A stretch of DNA of 64,000 bases from Tropicimonas sp. IMCC34011 (GCF_003390865.1 NZ_QMEJ01000001.1:372001-436000); one strand, 5' to 3'. Shown: positions 1-8,685, counted from the stretch's first letter. Notes: generated from the sequence alone by a model not told the origin. A program made the numbers and translations.

Positions 1-816
1 GAGCGCGACGCCATCGAGCAGGCCGCGTGCGGCGCGATGGTTCTCGATGTGAACGCGGGGGTCGTCTACAACTCCAATCCCAACCCGAACGAGACCGAAC
101 CGCCCCTCATGCGCCGGATGATCGAACTGGTGCAGGGCCTCGTCGACACGCCGCTCTGCATCGACAGCTCGGTGCCCGGGGCGCTCGAAGCCGGCCTTGA
201 GGTTGCCAAGGGCCGCCCGCTCGTGAACTCGGTGACAGGCGAGGAGGATCGCCTCGAACTCGTCCTGCCGCTGGTGAAGAAGTACAACGTGCCCGTCGTC
301 GCGATCTCCAACGACGATACCGGGATCAGCGAAGATCCCGATGTGCGGTTCGCGGTCGCCAAGAAGATCGTCGAGCGCGCCTCGGATTTCGGCATTCCGG
401 CCGCCGACATCGTGGTCGATCCGCTGCTGATGCCGGTCGGCGCCATGGCGACCGCGGGACGGCAGGTCTTCACACTGGTGAGACGTTTGAAGGAAGAGCT
501 CGGCGTCAACACGACCTGCGGCGCCTCCAACGTCTCGTTCGGCTTGCCAAATCGGCACGGTATCAACGCGGCCTTCCTCCCAATGGCCATCGCTTCTGGC
601 ATGACCAGCGCGATCATGAACCCCGTCCGTCCCGGCGAGATGGAAGCGATCCGCGCGGCGAACTTCCTGATGAACCACGATGCGAACGGCGCCACCTGGA
701 TCGGCTTCTCCCGCGTGCTCGATGGCTTGAAGGAAGGCGCAAGCTTTGCCGAAGCGTCCAAGGCGGCGCAGGATGCCGGCGGCGGCCGCGGAGGCCGGAG
801 ACGCCGGCGGGGTTAA
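1..816 (+). CDS. methyltetrahydrofolate:corrinoid methyltransferase, 5'-truncated by window edge
   Basis: The open frame runs in from base 1, so the true start lies outside; 271 residues are visible. It has the pterin-binding TIM-barrel pattern of dihydropteroate-synthase-like methyltransferases: DVNAGVVY near the start, PLCIDSS, the SVTGEE strand, NDDTG, a VVDPLLMPVG strand and CGASNVSFGLPNRHGIN. Members move a methyl group between a corrinoid protein and tetrahydrofolate, as in glycine betaine, methylamine or O-demethylation pathways. The activator-type gene at 1270 supports that setting; the corrinoid protein and primary demethylase are presumably upstream. The C-terminus is a Gly/Arg tail ending RGGRRRRRG, resembling the tail of the activator. 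Substrate cannot be read from this fragment. Confidence 0.85.
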   Translation, partial: ERDAIEQAACGAMVLDVNAGVVYNSNPNPNETEPPLMRRMIELVQGLVDTPLCIDSSVPGALEAGLEVAKGRPLVNSVTGEEDRLELVLPLVKKYNVPVVAISNDDTGISEDPDVRFAVAKKIVERASDFGIPAADIVVDPLLMPVGAMATAGRQVFTLVRRLKEELGVNTTCGASNVSFGLPNRHGINAAFLPMAIASGMTSAIMNPVRPGEMEAIRAANFLMNHDANGATWIGFSRVLDGLKEGASFAEASKAAQDAGGGRGGRRRRRG

Positions 817-851
817 CACAATGTTTGCCTGCGGGTCGCATAACAAGGCGC

Positions 852-1088
852 ATGCAACATGCCGCCTTCCCCATCCGCCTCAATCCCGATCACTGGATCG
901 ACGCCATATTTTCTGCCCGGGCAGCGAGAACGGGCGGGATCGTCCGACGCGCCGTCCCGTGGGTGCACAGGGAAATCGGGCGCGACCGTTTCGTCGAGGA
1001 GGTTCGCAGGCGGGGATTTCATCTCGTGCGGTGCGGCAGTCAGTACGTGGTGATCTGCTCGAAGGACGGGCTGAAGATCATCTGCTAG
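852..1088 (+). CDS. small conserved Rhodobacteraceae-type protein (78 aa), function unknown
   Basis: ATG at 852 follows AAGGCGC. A TTG nine codons earlier is an alternative start. The product is short and basic, with a DHWIDAIFSARAARTGG-IVRR segment, a VHREIGRDRFVEEVRRRGFHLV helix and a C-terminal QYVVIC...GLKIIC stretch with paired cysteines. I recognise this pattern from small Rhodobacteraceae proteins often labelled N-(5'-phosphoribosyl)anthranilate isomerase. That label is not credible because the protein is far too short for a TrpF barrel. It sits between the corrinoid methyltransferase and its activator, on the same strand, and is followed two bases later by paired palindromes. No catalytic motif or membrane segment is visible. 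Confidence 0.6.
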   Translation: MQHAAFPIRLNPDHWIDAIFSARAARTGGIVRRAVPWVHREIGRDRFVEEVRRRGFHLVRCGSQYVVICSKDGLKIIC

Positions 1089-1091
1089 AAA

Positions 1092-1112
1092 CGAATTTTC
1101 AACGAAAATTCG
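1092..1112. repeat. perfect AT-rich inverted repeat 1
   Basis: CGAATTTTC-AAC-GAAAATTCG: 9-bp perfect arms with a 3-base loop, beginning three bases after the stop of the small gene. It is the first of two adjacent palindromes of similar sequence. The AT content contrasts with the surrounding DNA. It could be an operator half of a dimer-of-dimers site or part of a tandem terminator. Confidence 0.7.
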
Positions 1113-1114
1113 GT

Positions 1115-1140
1115 ACGAAATTTCGCAGAAATTTCGTTTT
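1115..1140 (+). terminator. perfect inverted repeat 2 followed by TTTT; terminator or operator
   Basis: ACGAAATTTC-GCA-GAAATTTCGT (1115-1137): 10-bp perfect arms with a 3-base loop, followed by a short T run (1137-1140). The position just after the small gene favours a weak rho-independent terminator. The low GC content and close similarity to the preceding palindrome equally suit a transcription-factor binding site in front of the activator gene at 1270. Confidence 0.5.
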
Positions 1141-1269
1141 AATGAAGCGGCTTGCGGCTTACTTCAGACCCCGGCTGCAGCTCCCTTGGCCCGGGACCTC
1201 CTTAGGTTCCTGGTCGTTGCCGAATCCTCAGGCGCAACGGCCCGGGTCCGGTCCGGGGAAGGTAGTGTC

Positions 1270-3309
1270 ATGACCGATGATCCCCTCGTCATCTTCACGC
1301 CGTCCGGACGTCGCGGCCGGGTCGCGCCCGGAACGACAGTCCTACAGGCGGCTCGGGCGCTCGGCGTCGATCTCGATTCCGTCTGCGGAGGGCGCGGGAT
1401 ATGTTCGAAGTGCCAGGTCGCTCCGGCCGTCGGGTCCTTCCCCAAGCATGGCGTGACCACCGGTCCCGAGGCGCTATCGGAGTGGAACGCGGTCGAGGCG
1501 CGCTATGAGGAGAAGCGCGGCCTGAAGCCGGGCCGACGCCTCGGCTGCCAGGCCCGGATCCTGGCGGATGCGCTGCTCGACGTGCCGCCCGAGAGCCAGG
1601 TTCACAAGCAGGTGGTCCGCAAGGATGCCGCACATCGCCTGATCGACATGGACCCGGCCGTCCGGCTCTATCTCGTCGAGGTCGACGAGGCGGACATGCA
1701 CGAGCCCCGCGGCGACCTTCAACGGCTGCAGGAGGCGCTTCGAATGGCCTGGGGGGTCGAGAACGCCTCGATGCCCCTGCCCGTTCTCGCCCGTCTCCAG
1801 AGCGTTCTGCGCAAGGAAAGCGGGCAGATCACCTGCCTCGTTCATCAAGGCGCCTCGGGCGCGACGGCTACCATCCTCGACATCTGGCCGGGCTATGCCG
1901 AACCGCGGCTCCTCGGCCTCGCGGTCGATCTTGGGTCTACAACCATCGCAGGCCATCTCTGCGACCTCGTGACCGGAGAGGTCGTCGCGTCCGCCGGGGT
2001 GATGAACCCGCAGATCCGGTTCGGCGAGGACCTGATGAGCCGGGTCTCATACGCAATGATGAACGAGACCGGCGCCGCAGAGATGACCGCCTCGGTGCGG
2101 GACGCGCTGGAGACGCTCGCCGCCGAGATCGCGAGCGAGGCCGGCGCGCAGGCAAGCGAGATCGTCGAGACGGTCTTCGTCTGCAATCCCGTGATGCACC
2201 ATCTCCTCCTTGGGATCGACCCGGTCGAGCTGGGCCAGGCGCCCTTTGCGCTTGCGACCTCGGACGCGACCCATCTCCCTGCAGGAGCGATGGTGGCGGG
2301 ACTGCACCCGCAGGCGCAGGCCTATCTCCTGCCCTGCATCGCCGGCCATGTCGGCGCGGATGCCGCGGCGGTGGCCCTGTCCGAAGAGCCCGGCGCGCAG
2401 GAGCGCCTGACGCTCATCGTGGACGTGGGCACGAATGCGGAAATCCTCCTGGGGGACACCTCCCGCGTGCTCGCCTGCTCCTCGCCCACCGGACCGGCCT
2501 TCGAAGGGGCCCAGATCAGCTCCGGCCAGCGCGCCGCTCCGGGCGCCATCGAACGCATCCGGATCGATCCGGAAACCAAAGTGCCCCGCTTCCGGGTCAT
2601 CGGCTCCGAGTTGTGGTCGGACGAGCCGGGCTTTGTCGAGGACGCCGGCGCCATCACCGGCATCTGCGGCTCCGGCATCATCGAGGCCGTGGCCGAAATG
2701 CGAATGGCCGGCATCGTGGACAGCGCCGGCCTCATCGGATCACCGGAGCAGACCGGCACGGAACGGTGCGTCCCCGAGGGCCGGACCCATTCCTACGTGA
2801 TCCACGACGGCAGGGAGGATGGCGGTCCGCTGATCTCCGTCACGCAAGGGGACATCCGCGCCATCCAGCTCGCCAAGTCCGCTCTCTACGCCGGTGCGCG
2901 CCTCCTTATGGACGAGATGGGTGTCGACCGGGTGGAACGGGTCGTCCTGGCCGGGGCATTCGGCGCGCATATCTCGCCGAAGCATGCCATGGTCATCGGA
3001 ATGATCCCCGATGTCGCTTTGGAGGACGTGACCAGCGCCGGCAATGCCGCCGGAACCGGCGCCCGCATTGCCCTCCTGAACAAAGCCGCGCGCAGACAGG
3101 TCGAGGAGCAGGTCCGGCAGATCACCAAGGTCGAAACCGCCATCGAGCCGCGCTTCCAAGAGCATTTTGTTGCCGCGAACGCGATGCCTCATGCCGTCGA
3201 TCCCTTTACTCTCCTCCGCGCCGAAGTGCCCCTGCCGGACGTCAGCTTCAACACGCGTGGATCGGACCAAGAGGGCGGCGGAGGGCGACGGCGACGACGC
3301 CGGACGTAA
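1270..3309 (+). CDS. ASKHA-domain reductive activator of corrinoid protein with N-terminal [2Fe-2S] domain
   Basis: 679 residues. ATG at 1270 follows GGGGAAGG and is preferred over an upstream in-frame start because the ferredoxin domain begins here. The N-terminal plant-type ferredoxin domain shows C39-x5-C45-x2-C48 and C93 (RLGCQA). After a linker comes the DUF4445/ASKHA ATPase fold with AVDLGSTTIAG (about 219), VDVGTNAEI and CGSGIIE. RACo-family proteins use ATP to drive electrons from the iron-sulfur cluster to inactive cob(II)alamin in corrinoid methyltransferase systems. This fits the preceding methyltransferase. The C-terminus ends GGGGRRRRRRT, an Arg-rich tail like that of the methyltransferase. 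Length is typical for the family. The corrinoid partner is not in the window. Confidence 0.88.
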   Translation: MTDDPLVIFTPSGRRGRVAPGTTVLQAARALGVDLDSVCGGRGICSKCQVAPAVGSFPKHGVTTGPEALSEWNAVEARYEEKRGLKPGRRLGCQARILADALLDVPPESQVHKQVVRKDAAHRLIDMDPAVRLYLVEVDEADMHEPRGDLQRLQEALRMAWGVENASMPLPVLARLQSVLRKESGQITCLVHQGASGATATILDIWPGYAEPRLLGLAVDLGSTTIAGHLCDLVTGEVVASAGVMNPQIRFGEDLMSRVSYAMMNETGAAEMTASVRDALETLAAEIASEAGAQASEIVETVFVCNPVMHHLLLGIDPVELGQAPFALATSDATHLPAGAMVAGLHPQAQAYLLPCIAGHVGADAAAVALSEEPGAQERLTLIVDVGTNAEILLGDTSRVLACSSPTGPAFEGAQISSGQRAAPGAIERIRIDPETKVPRFRVIGSELWSDEPGFVEDAGAITGICGSGIIEAVAEMRMAGIVDSAGLIGSPEQTGTERCVPEGRTHSYVIHDGREDGGPLISVTQGDIRAIQLAKSALYAGARLLMDEMGVDRVERVVLAGAFGAHISPKHAMVIGMIPDVALEDVTSAGNAAGTGARIALLNKAARRQVEEQVRQITKVETAIEPRFQEHFVAANAMPHAVDPFTLLRAEVPLPDVSFNTRGSDQEGGGGRRRRRRT

Positions 3310-3350
3310 GGCCGGTCATCATTTCACTGAACTTGATCAACGCCTTACCG

Positions 3351-3372
3351 CGCATCACGCTGCCGTGATGCG
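3351..3372. other. intergenic stem-loop upstream of the fasciclin gene
   Basis: CGCATCACG-CTGC-CGTGATGCG: 9-bp perfect arms, 41 bases after the activator stop codon. There is no T run, so if it terminates transcription it does so weakly. It may protect the 3' end of the upstream mRNA. Confidence 0.5.
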
Positions 3373-3419
3373 GATCGCCGCAACTTGGAGAGCCCGGTCT
3401 CCGTGACTTCCAGCAGATC

Positions 3420-3438
3420 GGCCCCGAACAACGGGGCC
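3420..3438 (+). other. GC hairpin in the 5' leader of the fasciclin gene
   Basis: GGCCCCG-AACAA-CGGGGCC: 7-bp perfect stem ending 24 bases before the ATG and just upstream of the Shine-Dalgarno GAGGAAC. It could influence leader stability or translation. No regulator is known from the sequence. Confidence 0.4.
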
Positions 3439-3462
3439 TTGTCACACTGGGAGGAACGAACA

Positions 3463-4593
3463 ATGACCGGTTTTCGTAAGACCACCGCTATCGTCGCACT
3501 GATGGGCGCCACCGCCCTCGTCACCCCGGCGATCGCGCAGGACACCATGTCCAACCCGACCGTCGGCGGCGCCGAGATGATGGCGGACATGAACATCGTC
3601 GAGAACGCGATGAACTCGCCGATCCACACCACCCTCGTCGCCGCGGTTCAGGCCGCCGGTCTCGCCGAGACGCTTCAGGGCGAGGGTCCGTTCACCGTCT
3701 TCGCCCCCACGGACGACGCCTTCGCTGCGCTTCCCGAGGGAACGGTTGACGCCCTTCTGCTCCCCGAGAATCTCGAGACGCTGCAACAGGTTCTGACATG
3801 CCATGTCGTCGCGGCCAACGCGATGTCCGACGCAATCGGCGGCATGATCGCCGACGATGGCGGTGCGCACCCGGTCGAGACGCTTGGAGGCTGCACGCTG
3901 ACCGCCGAGATGGATGGCGATGAGATTACGCTGACCGACGAGCGCGGCCAGGTCGCGACCGTCACCACCGCCGATGTCCGCCAGTCGAACGGCGTCATCC
4001 ACGTGATCGATACGGTCCTCCTTCCCGCCGAGGAAGACTTCCAGCTTGCCAGCGACACGGCATCCGGGGAGATGGACCGTGGCAGCGACATGTCCGGCGA
4101 GACCATGGCCTCCGACAATCCCACCGTCGGCGGTGCGCCCATGATGGCGGACATGAACATCATCGAGAACGCAGTGAACTCGCCGATCCACACCACCCTC
4201 GTGGCGGCCGTTCAGCAGGCGAACCTTGTCGAAACACTTCAGGGCGAGGGTCCGTTCACCGTCTTCGCGCCGACCGACGAGGCCTTTGCGGCCCTGCCGG
4301 ATGGCACCGTCGAGACGCTGATGATGGACGAGAACCGCGAGCAGCTTGCCGGCATCCTTACCGCGCATGTCGTTCCGGGCAACCTCACCACGCAGGCGCT
4401 GCGCGACGAGTTCGGCTCTGACGGCTTTGCGCACCTGACCACCGTGTCGGGCGATGCTCTGTCGGTCGGCGAGCGGGACGGCCAGCTCTACGCATTCGAC
4501 GAGAGCGGCAACAACTACCTCATCAGCACCGGGGACGTGATGCAGTCCAACGGTGTGATCCATGTGGTGGACGGGGTTCTCCTTCCGAAGTGA
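3463..4593 (+). CDS. secreted protein with two fasciclin (FAS1) domains
   Basis: 376 residues. ATG at 3463 is preceded by GAGGAACG. A Sec signal peptide (MTGFRKTT, hydrophobic core, cleavage near AIAQD) directs export. Two FAS1 domains follow (about residues 45-190 and 230-375), each with FTVFAPTD-x-AFAALP and the terminal (V/I)-x-QSNGVIHV-x-D H2-type motif. They are joined by a Met/Ser/Asp-rich linker. The two halves share long near-identical stretches, so the gene arose by internal duplication. FAS1 proteins are extracellular adhesion or matrix proteins; the ligand is unknown. The gene stands alone with a strong terminator pair behind it. Confidence 0.9.
   Translation: MTGFRKTTAIVALMGATALVTPAIAQDTMSNPTVGGAEMMADMNIVENAMNSPIHTTLVAAVQAAGLAETLQGEGPFTVFAPTDDAFAALPEGTVDALLLPENLETLQQVLTCHVVAANAMSDAIGGMIADDGGAHPVETLGGCTLTAEMDGDEITLTDERGQVATVTTADVRQSNGVIHVIDTVLLPAEEDFQLASDTASGEMDRGSDMSGETMASDNPTVGGAPMMADMNIIENAVNSPIHTTLVAAVQQANLVETLQGEGPFTVFAPTDEAFAALPDGTVETLMMDENREQLAGILTAHVVPGNLTTQALRDEFGSDGFAHLTTVSGDALSVGERDGQLYAFDESGNNYLISTGDVMQSNGVIHVVDGVLLPK
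3550..4302 (+). repeat. internal duplication of the FAS1 unit (offset 564 bp)
   Basis: About 190 bp from 3550 recur at about 4114 with few changes, for example ATGATGGCGGACATGAACAT at 3577 and 4141, and the CTTCAGGGCGAGGGTCCGTT stretch. The offset is exactly 188 codons, preserving frame. Similarity is highest at the domain N-terminal halves and fades after about 80 codons. Confidence 0.8.
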
Positions 4594-4612
4594 ACCCACG
4601 TCGGAAATCGAC

Positions 4613-4630
4613 GCCGGCCTTCGGGCCGGC
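4613..4630 (+). terminator. UUCG-capped hairpin after the fasciclin gene
   Basis: GCCGGCC-TTCG-GGCCGGC: a perfect 7-bp GC stem with the highly stable UUCG tetraloop, 19 bases after the stop codon. It lacks its own T run and works in tandem with the next hairpin. Confidence 0.7.
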
Positions 4631-4636
4631 ATCGAT

Positions 4637-4678
4637 ACCGGGTCGCGATGTCCTCGCATCGCGGCCCGGTTCTTTTTT
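4637..4678 (+). terminator. strong rho-independent terminator
   Basis: ACCGGGTCGCGATG-TCCTCG-CATCGCGGCCCGGT forms a 14-bp stem with one G-U pair and is followed by TCTTTTTT. This is the clearest intrinsic terminator in the window. It separates the fasciclin gene from tRNA-Gly. Confidence 0.9.
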
Positions 4679-4697
4679 GGAAGGCCATGATCCCGGC

Positions 4698-4726
4698 TTG
4701 ACCGAACCGGGTGCGCTAGCTAAATC
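4698..4726 (+). promoter_or_regulatory. sigma70-type promoter of tRNA-Gly
   Basis: TTGACC (-35), 17-bp spacer, TAAATC (-10), placing transcription start a few bases before the mature tRNA 5' end at 4739. Spacing and position are as expected for a tRNA gene. Confidence 0.65.
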
Positions 4727-4738
4727 TCGCGTCGCTCA

Positions 4739-4812
4739 GCGGGTGTAGCTCAATGGTAGAGCAGAAGCTTCCCAAGCTTACGACGAGGGTTCGATTCCCT
4801 TCACCCGCTCCA
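4739..4812 (+). tRNA. tRNA-Gly (anticodon CCC)
   Basis: 74 nt including an encoded CCA. The acceptor stem GCGGGTG pairs with CACCCGC, with T as discriminator base. The D-arm has AGCTCAATGGTAGAGC, the anticodon loop is TTCCCAA (anticodon CCC) and the T-arm AGGGTTCGATTCCCT. The first pair of the anticodon stem (G-A) is not canonical; the rest of the cloverleaf is intact. Confidence 0.95.
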
Positions 4813-4860
4813 GCTCTCCTGCATCGGTCACCACGGCGGTAGAAAAGCCCCCTGCCTCGA

Positions 4861-5649
4861 TCACGTCAGGTGCAGGACGGCACGTTTGGTCATCACGCCG
4901 ATCAGATGCGCGCGGTACTCGCCCGATCCGTGGATGTCCGAAATCATGCCGTTCGCAGGATGCGCCAGCCCCTCCAGCGCGTCCGCCGAGAACGTGGCCG
5001 TCAGCGCTTCCTCAGCCTCGCTCCACCGGAAGACACCTTCTTCCGATGCGCCGGTGACGGCGACGCGCACGCCCCCATTCATCTTTGCGACGAAACACGC
5101 GACCATCGGGAAGCGGCTCGCGGGCTGGGCGAACTTCTCGTAGCGGGAGGCCTCGGGAATGGGAAAGCGCACGGCCGTGATGATTTCGCCTTCATCGAGC
5201 GCCGTCGTGAACATGCCCTGGAAATACTCGTCCGCGGGTATCTCCCTGCGGTTCGTGATCACCGTCGCTCCTGTCGCGAGGACAGCGGCGGGATAGCAGG
5301 CGGCGGGGTCATTGTTGGCGAGGCTTCCACCGATGGTGCCGCGATTGCGCACCGCCGGGTCTCCGATACGACCAGCAAGCGACGCGAGGCCCGGAAAGGC
5401 GCTCTCGGCCTCCTCGGAGACCTGGCGATGCGTGGTGCCGCCTCCGATCGTGAGCGTATCACCCTCCGCCTTCACATAGGAAAAGTCCGGAATGTCCTTC
5501 AAACTTATAAGCTTGGAGGGCATAGCGAGACGCTGCTTCATCGTCGGCAGGAGGGTCTGTCCACCGGCGAGAAGCTGGGCGTCCTCCTCGGCGAGCGCGG
5601 CCACGGCCTCGTCCAGCGAGGAGGGCTTCATGAACTCGAAGTCATACAT
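4861..5649 (-). CDS. molybdenum hydroxylase FAD-binding medium subunit (CoxM-like)
   Basis: 262 residues, ATG at 5649 (MYDFEFMKPSS). It has the two FAD signatures of the CO/xanthine dehydrogenase medium-subunit family: AGGQTLLP (about 32-39) and TIGGSLANNDPA (about 109-120), followed by the CO_deh_flav_C region. It is the last gene of the coxG-S-L-M series, 22 nt after the large-subunit stop. The subunit passes electrons from the FeS clusters to FAD and on to an acceptor. Gene order S-L-M and the large-subunit motif point to a form II enzyme, so CO is not the assured substrate. Confidence 0.88.
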   Translation of the reverse strand: MYDFEFMKPSSLDEAVAALAEEDAQLLAGGQTLLPTMKQRLAMPSKLISLKDIPDFSYVKAEGDTLTIGGGTTHRQVSEEAESAFPGLASLAGRIGDPAVRNRGTIGGSLANNDPAACYPAAVLATGATVITNRREIPADEYFQGMFTTALDEGEIITAVRFPIPEASRYEKFAQPASRFPMVACFVAKMNGGVRVAVTGASEEGVFRWSEAEEALTATFSADALEGLAHPANGMISDIHGSGEYRAHLIGVMTKRAVLHLT

Positions 5650-5671
5650 CGTTGTTATCTCCCGAAATTCC

Positions 5672-8089
5672 TCAAGCGCCGACTGACCGTTCTTCCATCG
5701 TCTCGCCGTCCTTGTCTGGCCCGGCTCCGCCATGGATCGCCGACCAGACGCGGTTCGGCGTCATCGGCATGTCGATATGCGGGATCTCATGACCGGCGCG
5801 GTGAAGCGCATCGATCACCGCGTTGACCACCGCCGGCGGCGAGCCGATCGCCCCGGCCTCTCCGCACCCCTTCACACCGAGGGGATTGTGCGTACAGGGC
5901 GTCCGGCACGAGGAATCCACCTTGAACATGGGGAAATCGTAAGCCCGGGGCATGGCATAATCCATGTAGGACGCCGACAGAAGCTGCCCGTCATCATCGT
6001 AGGCGCAGGCTTCCAGAAGCGCCTGCCCGATGCCTTGCGCCAACCCGCCCTGCACTTGACCTTCGACGATCATCGGATTGATAACGTTTCCGAAATCGTC
6101 AGCGGCCGCAAAGCCCTGAACCTCAACCTTGCCGGTTTCGGGATCGACCTCGACCTCGCAGACATAGGCGCCCGACGGGAAGGTGAAGTTGGCCGGATCG
6201 TAAAACGCGGTCTCCTCCAGCCCCGGTTCGATCTCGTCCAGCGGATAATTATGGGGAACGTAGGCCGCCAGGGTCACGTCGCCCCAGTTCAGCGACTTGT
6301 CGGTCCCGGCCACCGTGAACGCGCCGTCCTTGAGCTCGATATCATCGGCGGACGCTTCCAGCATGTGGGCGGCGATCTTCCTGGCCTTGGCGATGATCTT
6401 TTCCGTCGCCTTGACCATGGCGGAGCCGCCGACGGCGATGGAGCGCGAGCCGTAGGTGCCCATGCCCATGGGCGTGTTCGCGGTATCTCCGTGGCTGATC
6501 TCGACCTGGCTTGCATCGATCCCGATCATGTCCGCCACGACCTGGGCGAAGGTGGTGGCATGGCCCTGTCCGTGGGAATGGCTGCCGGTCATCACTGTGA
6601 TGCCGCCGGTGGCGTTCACCCGGACCGTTGCGCTTTCAAAAAGGCCGGCGCGCGCGCCGAGCTGGCCGACGAGGTTGGACGGCGCGATGCCGCAAGCCTC
6701 GATGTAATGTGCAAGACCGATGCCGCGAAGCTTGCCCCGCGCGCGGCTCTTCTCGAGGCGGGCGTCGAAACCCGCCCAGTCCGAGATCTCCAGCACCTTG
6801 TCCAGGGTCGCGTGATAGTCGCCCGTATCGTATTCGACGGCGACGGGCGTGGCATAGGGAAACTCGGTGATGAAGTTTTTGCGCCGAAGCTCGACAGGAT
6901 CGATCCCGAGCTCGCGAGCGGCCTTGTCCACCACGCGCTCAAGCTGGAACGTGGCCTCGGGGCGACCCGCGCCGCGATAGGCGTCTACCGGGACGGTGTT
7001 CGTAAAGACCGCCTTCACGTTCACGTAGACGAGCGGCGTCCGGTAGTTCCCCGCCATGAGCGTGCCGTGGAGCCAGGTCGGCACGGCCGGCGCGAAGGTC
7101 GACAGGTACGCGCCCATGTTGGCGTGGGTCTCGGTGCGCAAAGCGGTGAAATTGTGGTCCGCATCGAGTGCGAGTTCGATCTTGGTGACGTGGTCCCGCC
7201 CATGCGCGTCCGACATGAACGCCTCGGACCGGCTCGACGTCCATTTCACGGGCCGCCTCAGCACCTTGGCGGCGTAAGTGCAGAAGGCTTCCTCTGCATA
7301 ATGATAGATCTTGGAGCCGAAGCCACCGCCCACGTCCGGCGCGACGACGCGGAGTTTATGCTCCGGGATGTTGAGAACAAAGGCCCCCATCAGGAGGCGG
7401 ATGACGTGCGGGTTCTGCGATGTGGTGTAGAGCGTATGGCTGTCGGCGGCCATGTCGTAGGCGCCGATGGCCACCCGAGGCTCCATCGGGTTGGCGATCA
7501 GGCGATTGTTGACAAGCTCGAGCGTCGTGACGTGGGCCGCCTCGCGGATCGCCGTGTCGACCGCCTCGCGGTTCTCCTCGACGAACCCCCAGTCGAAGCA
7601 CAGATTGCTGTCGAGGGAGTCGTGGACCTGCGGTGCGCCGTCCTTCAGCGCCTCCCGCATGTTCATCACGGCCGGCAGCTCCTCGATGTCGATCTCGAGC
7701 GCTTCGGCGGCATCGCGGGCCTGCTCCCGGCTCTTCGCGACGATGGCCGCGATGGGATCGCCCACATGCCGCACCACACCCTCGGCAAGGATCGGATGCT
7801 TCGGCTCCTGCATGACGCTGCCATCCCGACTGGTGATCTGCCAGCCGCAGGGAATGCCGCCCGCCGCCTCGAAATCCTTCGAGGTGAAGACCTTTAGAAC
7901 TCCGGGCATGCCTTCGGCGGTGCTCGGGTCGATGGACCTGATCCGTCCATGTGCGACGTCCGATCTGACGAAATGCACGTAGGCTTGTCCGGGCAGGTTG
8001 ATGTCGTCGGTGTAACGGCCGGTCCCGGTCAGGAACCGAACGTCCTCGCGCCGCTTTGTGCTGGCGCCGATGCCTCCGTCCTTGGGCAT
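5672..8089 (-). CDS. form II CoxL-like molybdopterin-binding large subunit
   Basis: 805 residues. ATG at 8089 follows GGGAGGAG, and the protein starts [16 protein letters not shown], the usual CoxL N-terminus. The catalytic loop reads AYRGAGR (370-376), the form II signature, and not the AYxCSFR loop of authentic form I CO dehydrogenase. [10 protein letters not shown] (251-260) and the C-terminal [17 protein letters not shown] with the conserved Glu are present, so the molybdopterin cytosine dinucleotide site looks complete. The enzyme should hydroxylate an aldehyde, purine-like or other small substrate; family knowledge does not fix which. It lies in an operon with coxG, coxS and coxM. Confidence 0.9.
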   Translation of the reverse strand: MPKDGGIGASTKRREDVRFLTGTGRYTDDINLPGQAYVHFVRSDVAHGRIRSIDPSTAEGMPGVLKVFTSKDFEAAGGIPCGWQITSRDGSVMQEPKHPILAEGVVRHVGDPIAAIVAKSREQARDAAEALEIDIEELPAVMNMREALKDGAPQVHDSLDSNLCFDWGFVEENREAVDTAIREAAHVTTLELVNNRLIANPMEPRVAIGAYDMAADSHTLYTTSQNPHVIRLLMGAFVLNIPEHKLRVVAPDVGGGFGSKIYHYAEEAFCTYAAKVLRRPVKWTSSRSEAFMSDAHGRDHVTKIELALDADHNFTALRTETHANMGAYLSTFAPAVPTWLHGTLMAGNYRTPLVYVNVKAVFTNTVPVDAYRGAGRPEATFQLERVVDKAARELGIDPVELRRKNFITEFPYATPVAVEYDTGDYHATLDKVLEISDWAGFDARLEKSRARGKLRGIGLAHYIEACGIAPSNLVGQLGARAGLFESATVRVNATGGITVMTGSHSHGQGHATTFAQVVADMIGIDASQVEISHGDTANTPMGMGTYGSRSIAVGGSAMVKATEKIIAKARKIAAHMLEASADDIELKDGAFTVAGTDKSLNWGDVTLAAYVPHNYPLDEIEPGLEETAFYDPANFTFPSGAYVCEVEVDPETGKVEVQGFAAADDFGNVINPMIVEGQVQGGLAQGIGQALLEACAYDDDGQLLSASYMDYAMPRAYDFPMFKVDSSCRTPCTHNPLGVKGCGEAGAIGSPPAVVNAVIDALHRAGHEIPHIDMPMTPNRVWSAIHGGAGPDKDGETMEERSVGA

Positions 8090-8199
8090 TGAACTCCTCC
8101 CTGAAACTCCGGCGGCCTGCACCACATCCGGGGCGGACGCCGTGATACATCGAGGCCGGGCGCTCTCCTCAAAACGCCCCGCCTATCAGTCCTCGCGGC

Positions 8200-8685
8200 T
8201 CACTCCGCCGCGACCGGCTCCACCTGCTGCCCGGACGCCGCCATGATCGCCTTGACGATATTGTGGTAGCCGGTGCAGCGGCAGATATTGCCTTCCAGAT
8301 ACTCCCGGATCTCCTCCTCCGAGGGCTTCGGATTTTCGGCCAGGAGCGCCTTTGCGGACATCACCATGCCGGGCGTGCAGAAACCGCATTGAAGGCCGTG
8401 GTAATCCTGGAAGGCCTGCTGGATCACGCCGAGGGAGCCATCCGCATTGGTCATGCCCTCGATCGTGGTGACTTCCGCGCCATCCGCCTCCAGCGCAAGC
8501 ATGGTGCAGGACTTCACCGCCTGCCCGTCCACATGCACGACACAGGCGCCGCATTGCGACGTGTCGCACCCCACATGCGTTCCCGTCATGCTCAGCGTCT
8601 CTCGCAGGAACTGGACGAGCAGGGTCCGGCCCTCGACCTCGCCACTGCGGCTCCTGCCGTTCACGTTCATTGTCACTTTGGTCAT
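8200..8685 (-). CDS. molybdenum hydroxylase [2Fe-2S] small subunit (CoxS-like)
   Basis: 161 residues, ATG at 8685 ([10 protein letters not shown]). The N-terminal plant-type cluster has [16 protein letters not shown], with a further Cys at KSCTM. The C-terminal four-helix cluster has QCGFCTPGM and [11 protein letters not shown]. Both are the [2Fe-2S] sites that wire the Mo centre to FAD. Length is normal. The stop is 110 nt before the large-subunit start, a wider gap than elsewhere in the operon. Confidence 0.92.
   Translation of the reverse strand: MTKVTMNVNGRSRSGEVEGRTLLVQFLRETLSMTGTHVGCDTSQCGACVVHVDGQAVKSCTMLALEADGAEVTTIEGMTNADGSLGVIQQAFQDYHGLQCGFCTPGMVMSAKALLAENPKPSEEEIREYLEGNICRCTGYHNIVKAIMAASGQQVEPVAAE

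Noticed and set aside
66-761. 231-codon minus-strand open frame opposite the methyltransferase
   Set aside because: Antisense shadow in GC-rich DNA; composition is Ser/Arg/Pro biased, no ribosome-binding site, and the plus-strand frame is a clear family member.
852-1088. TrpF (phosphoribosylanthranilate isomerase)
   Set aside because: Only 78 residues and no TIM-barrel motifs; the name is a common mislabel for this family.
5672-8089. Authentic carbon monoxide dehydrogenase
   Set aside because: The catalytic loop is AYRGAGR, not AYxCSFR, and gene order is S-L-M, so form II is called and CO is not assumed as the substrate.
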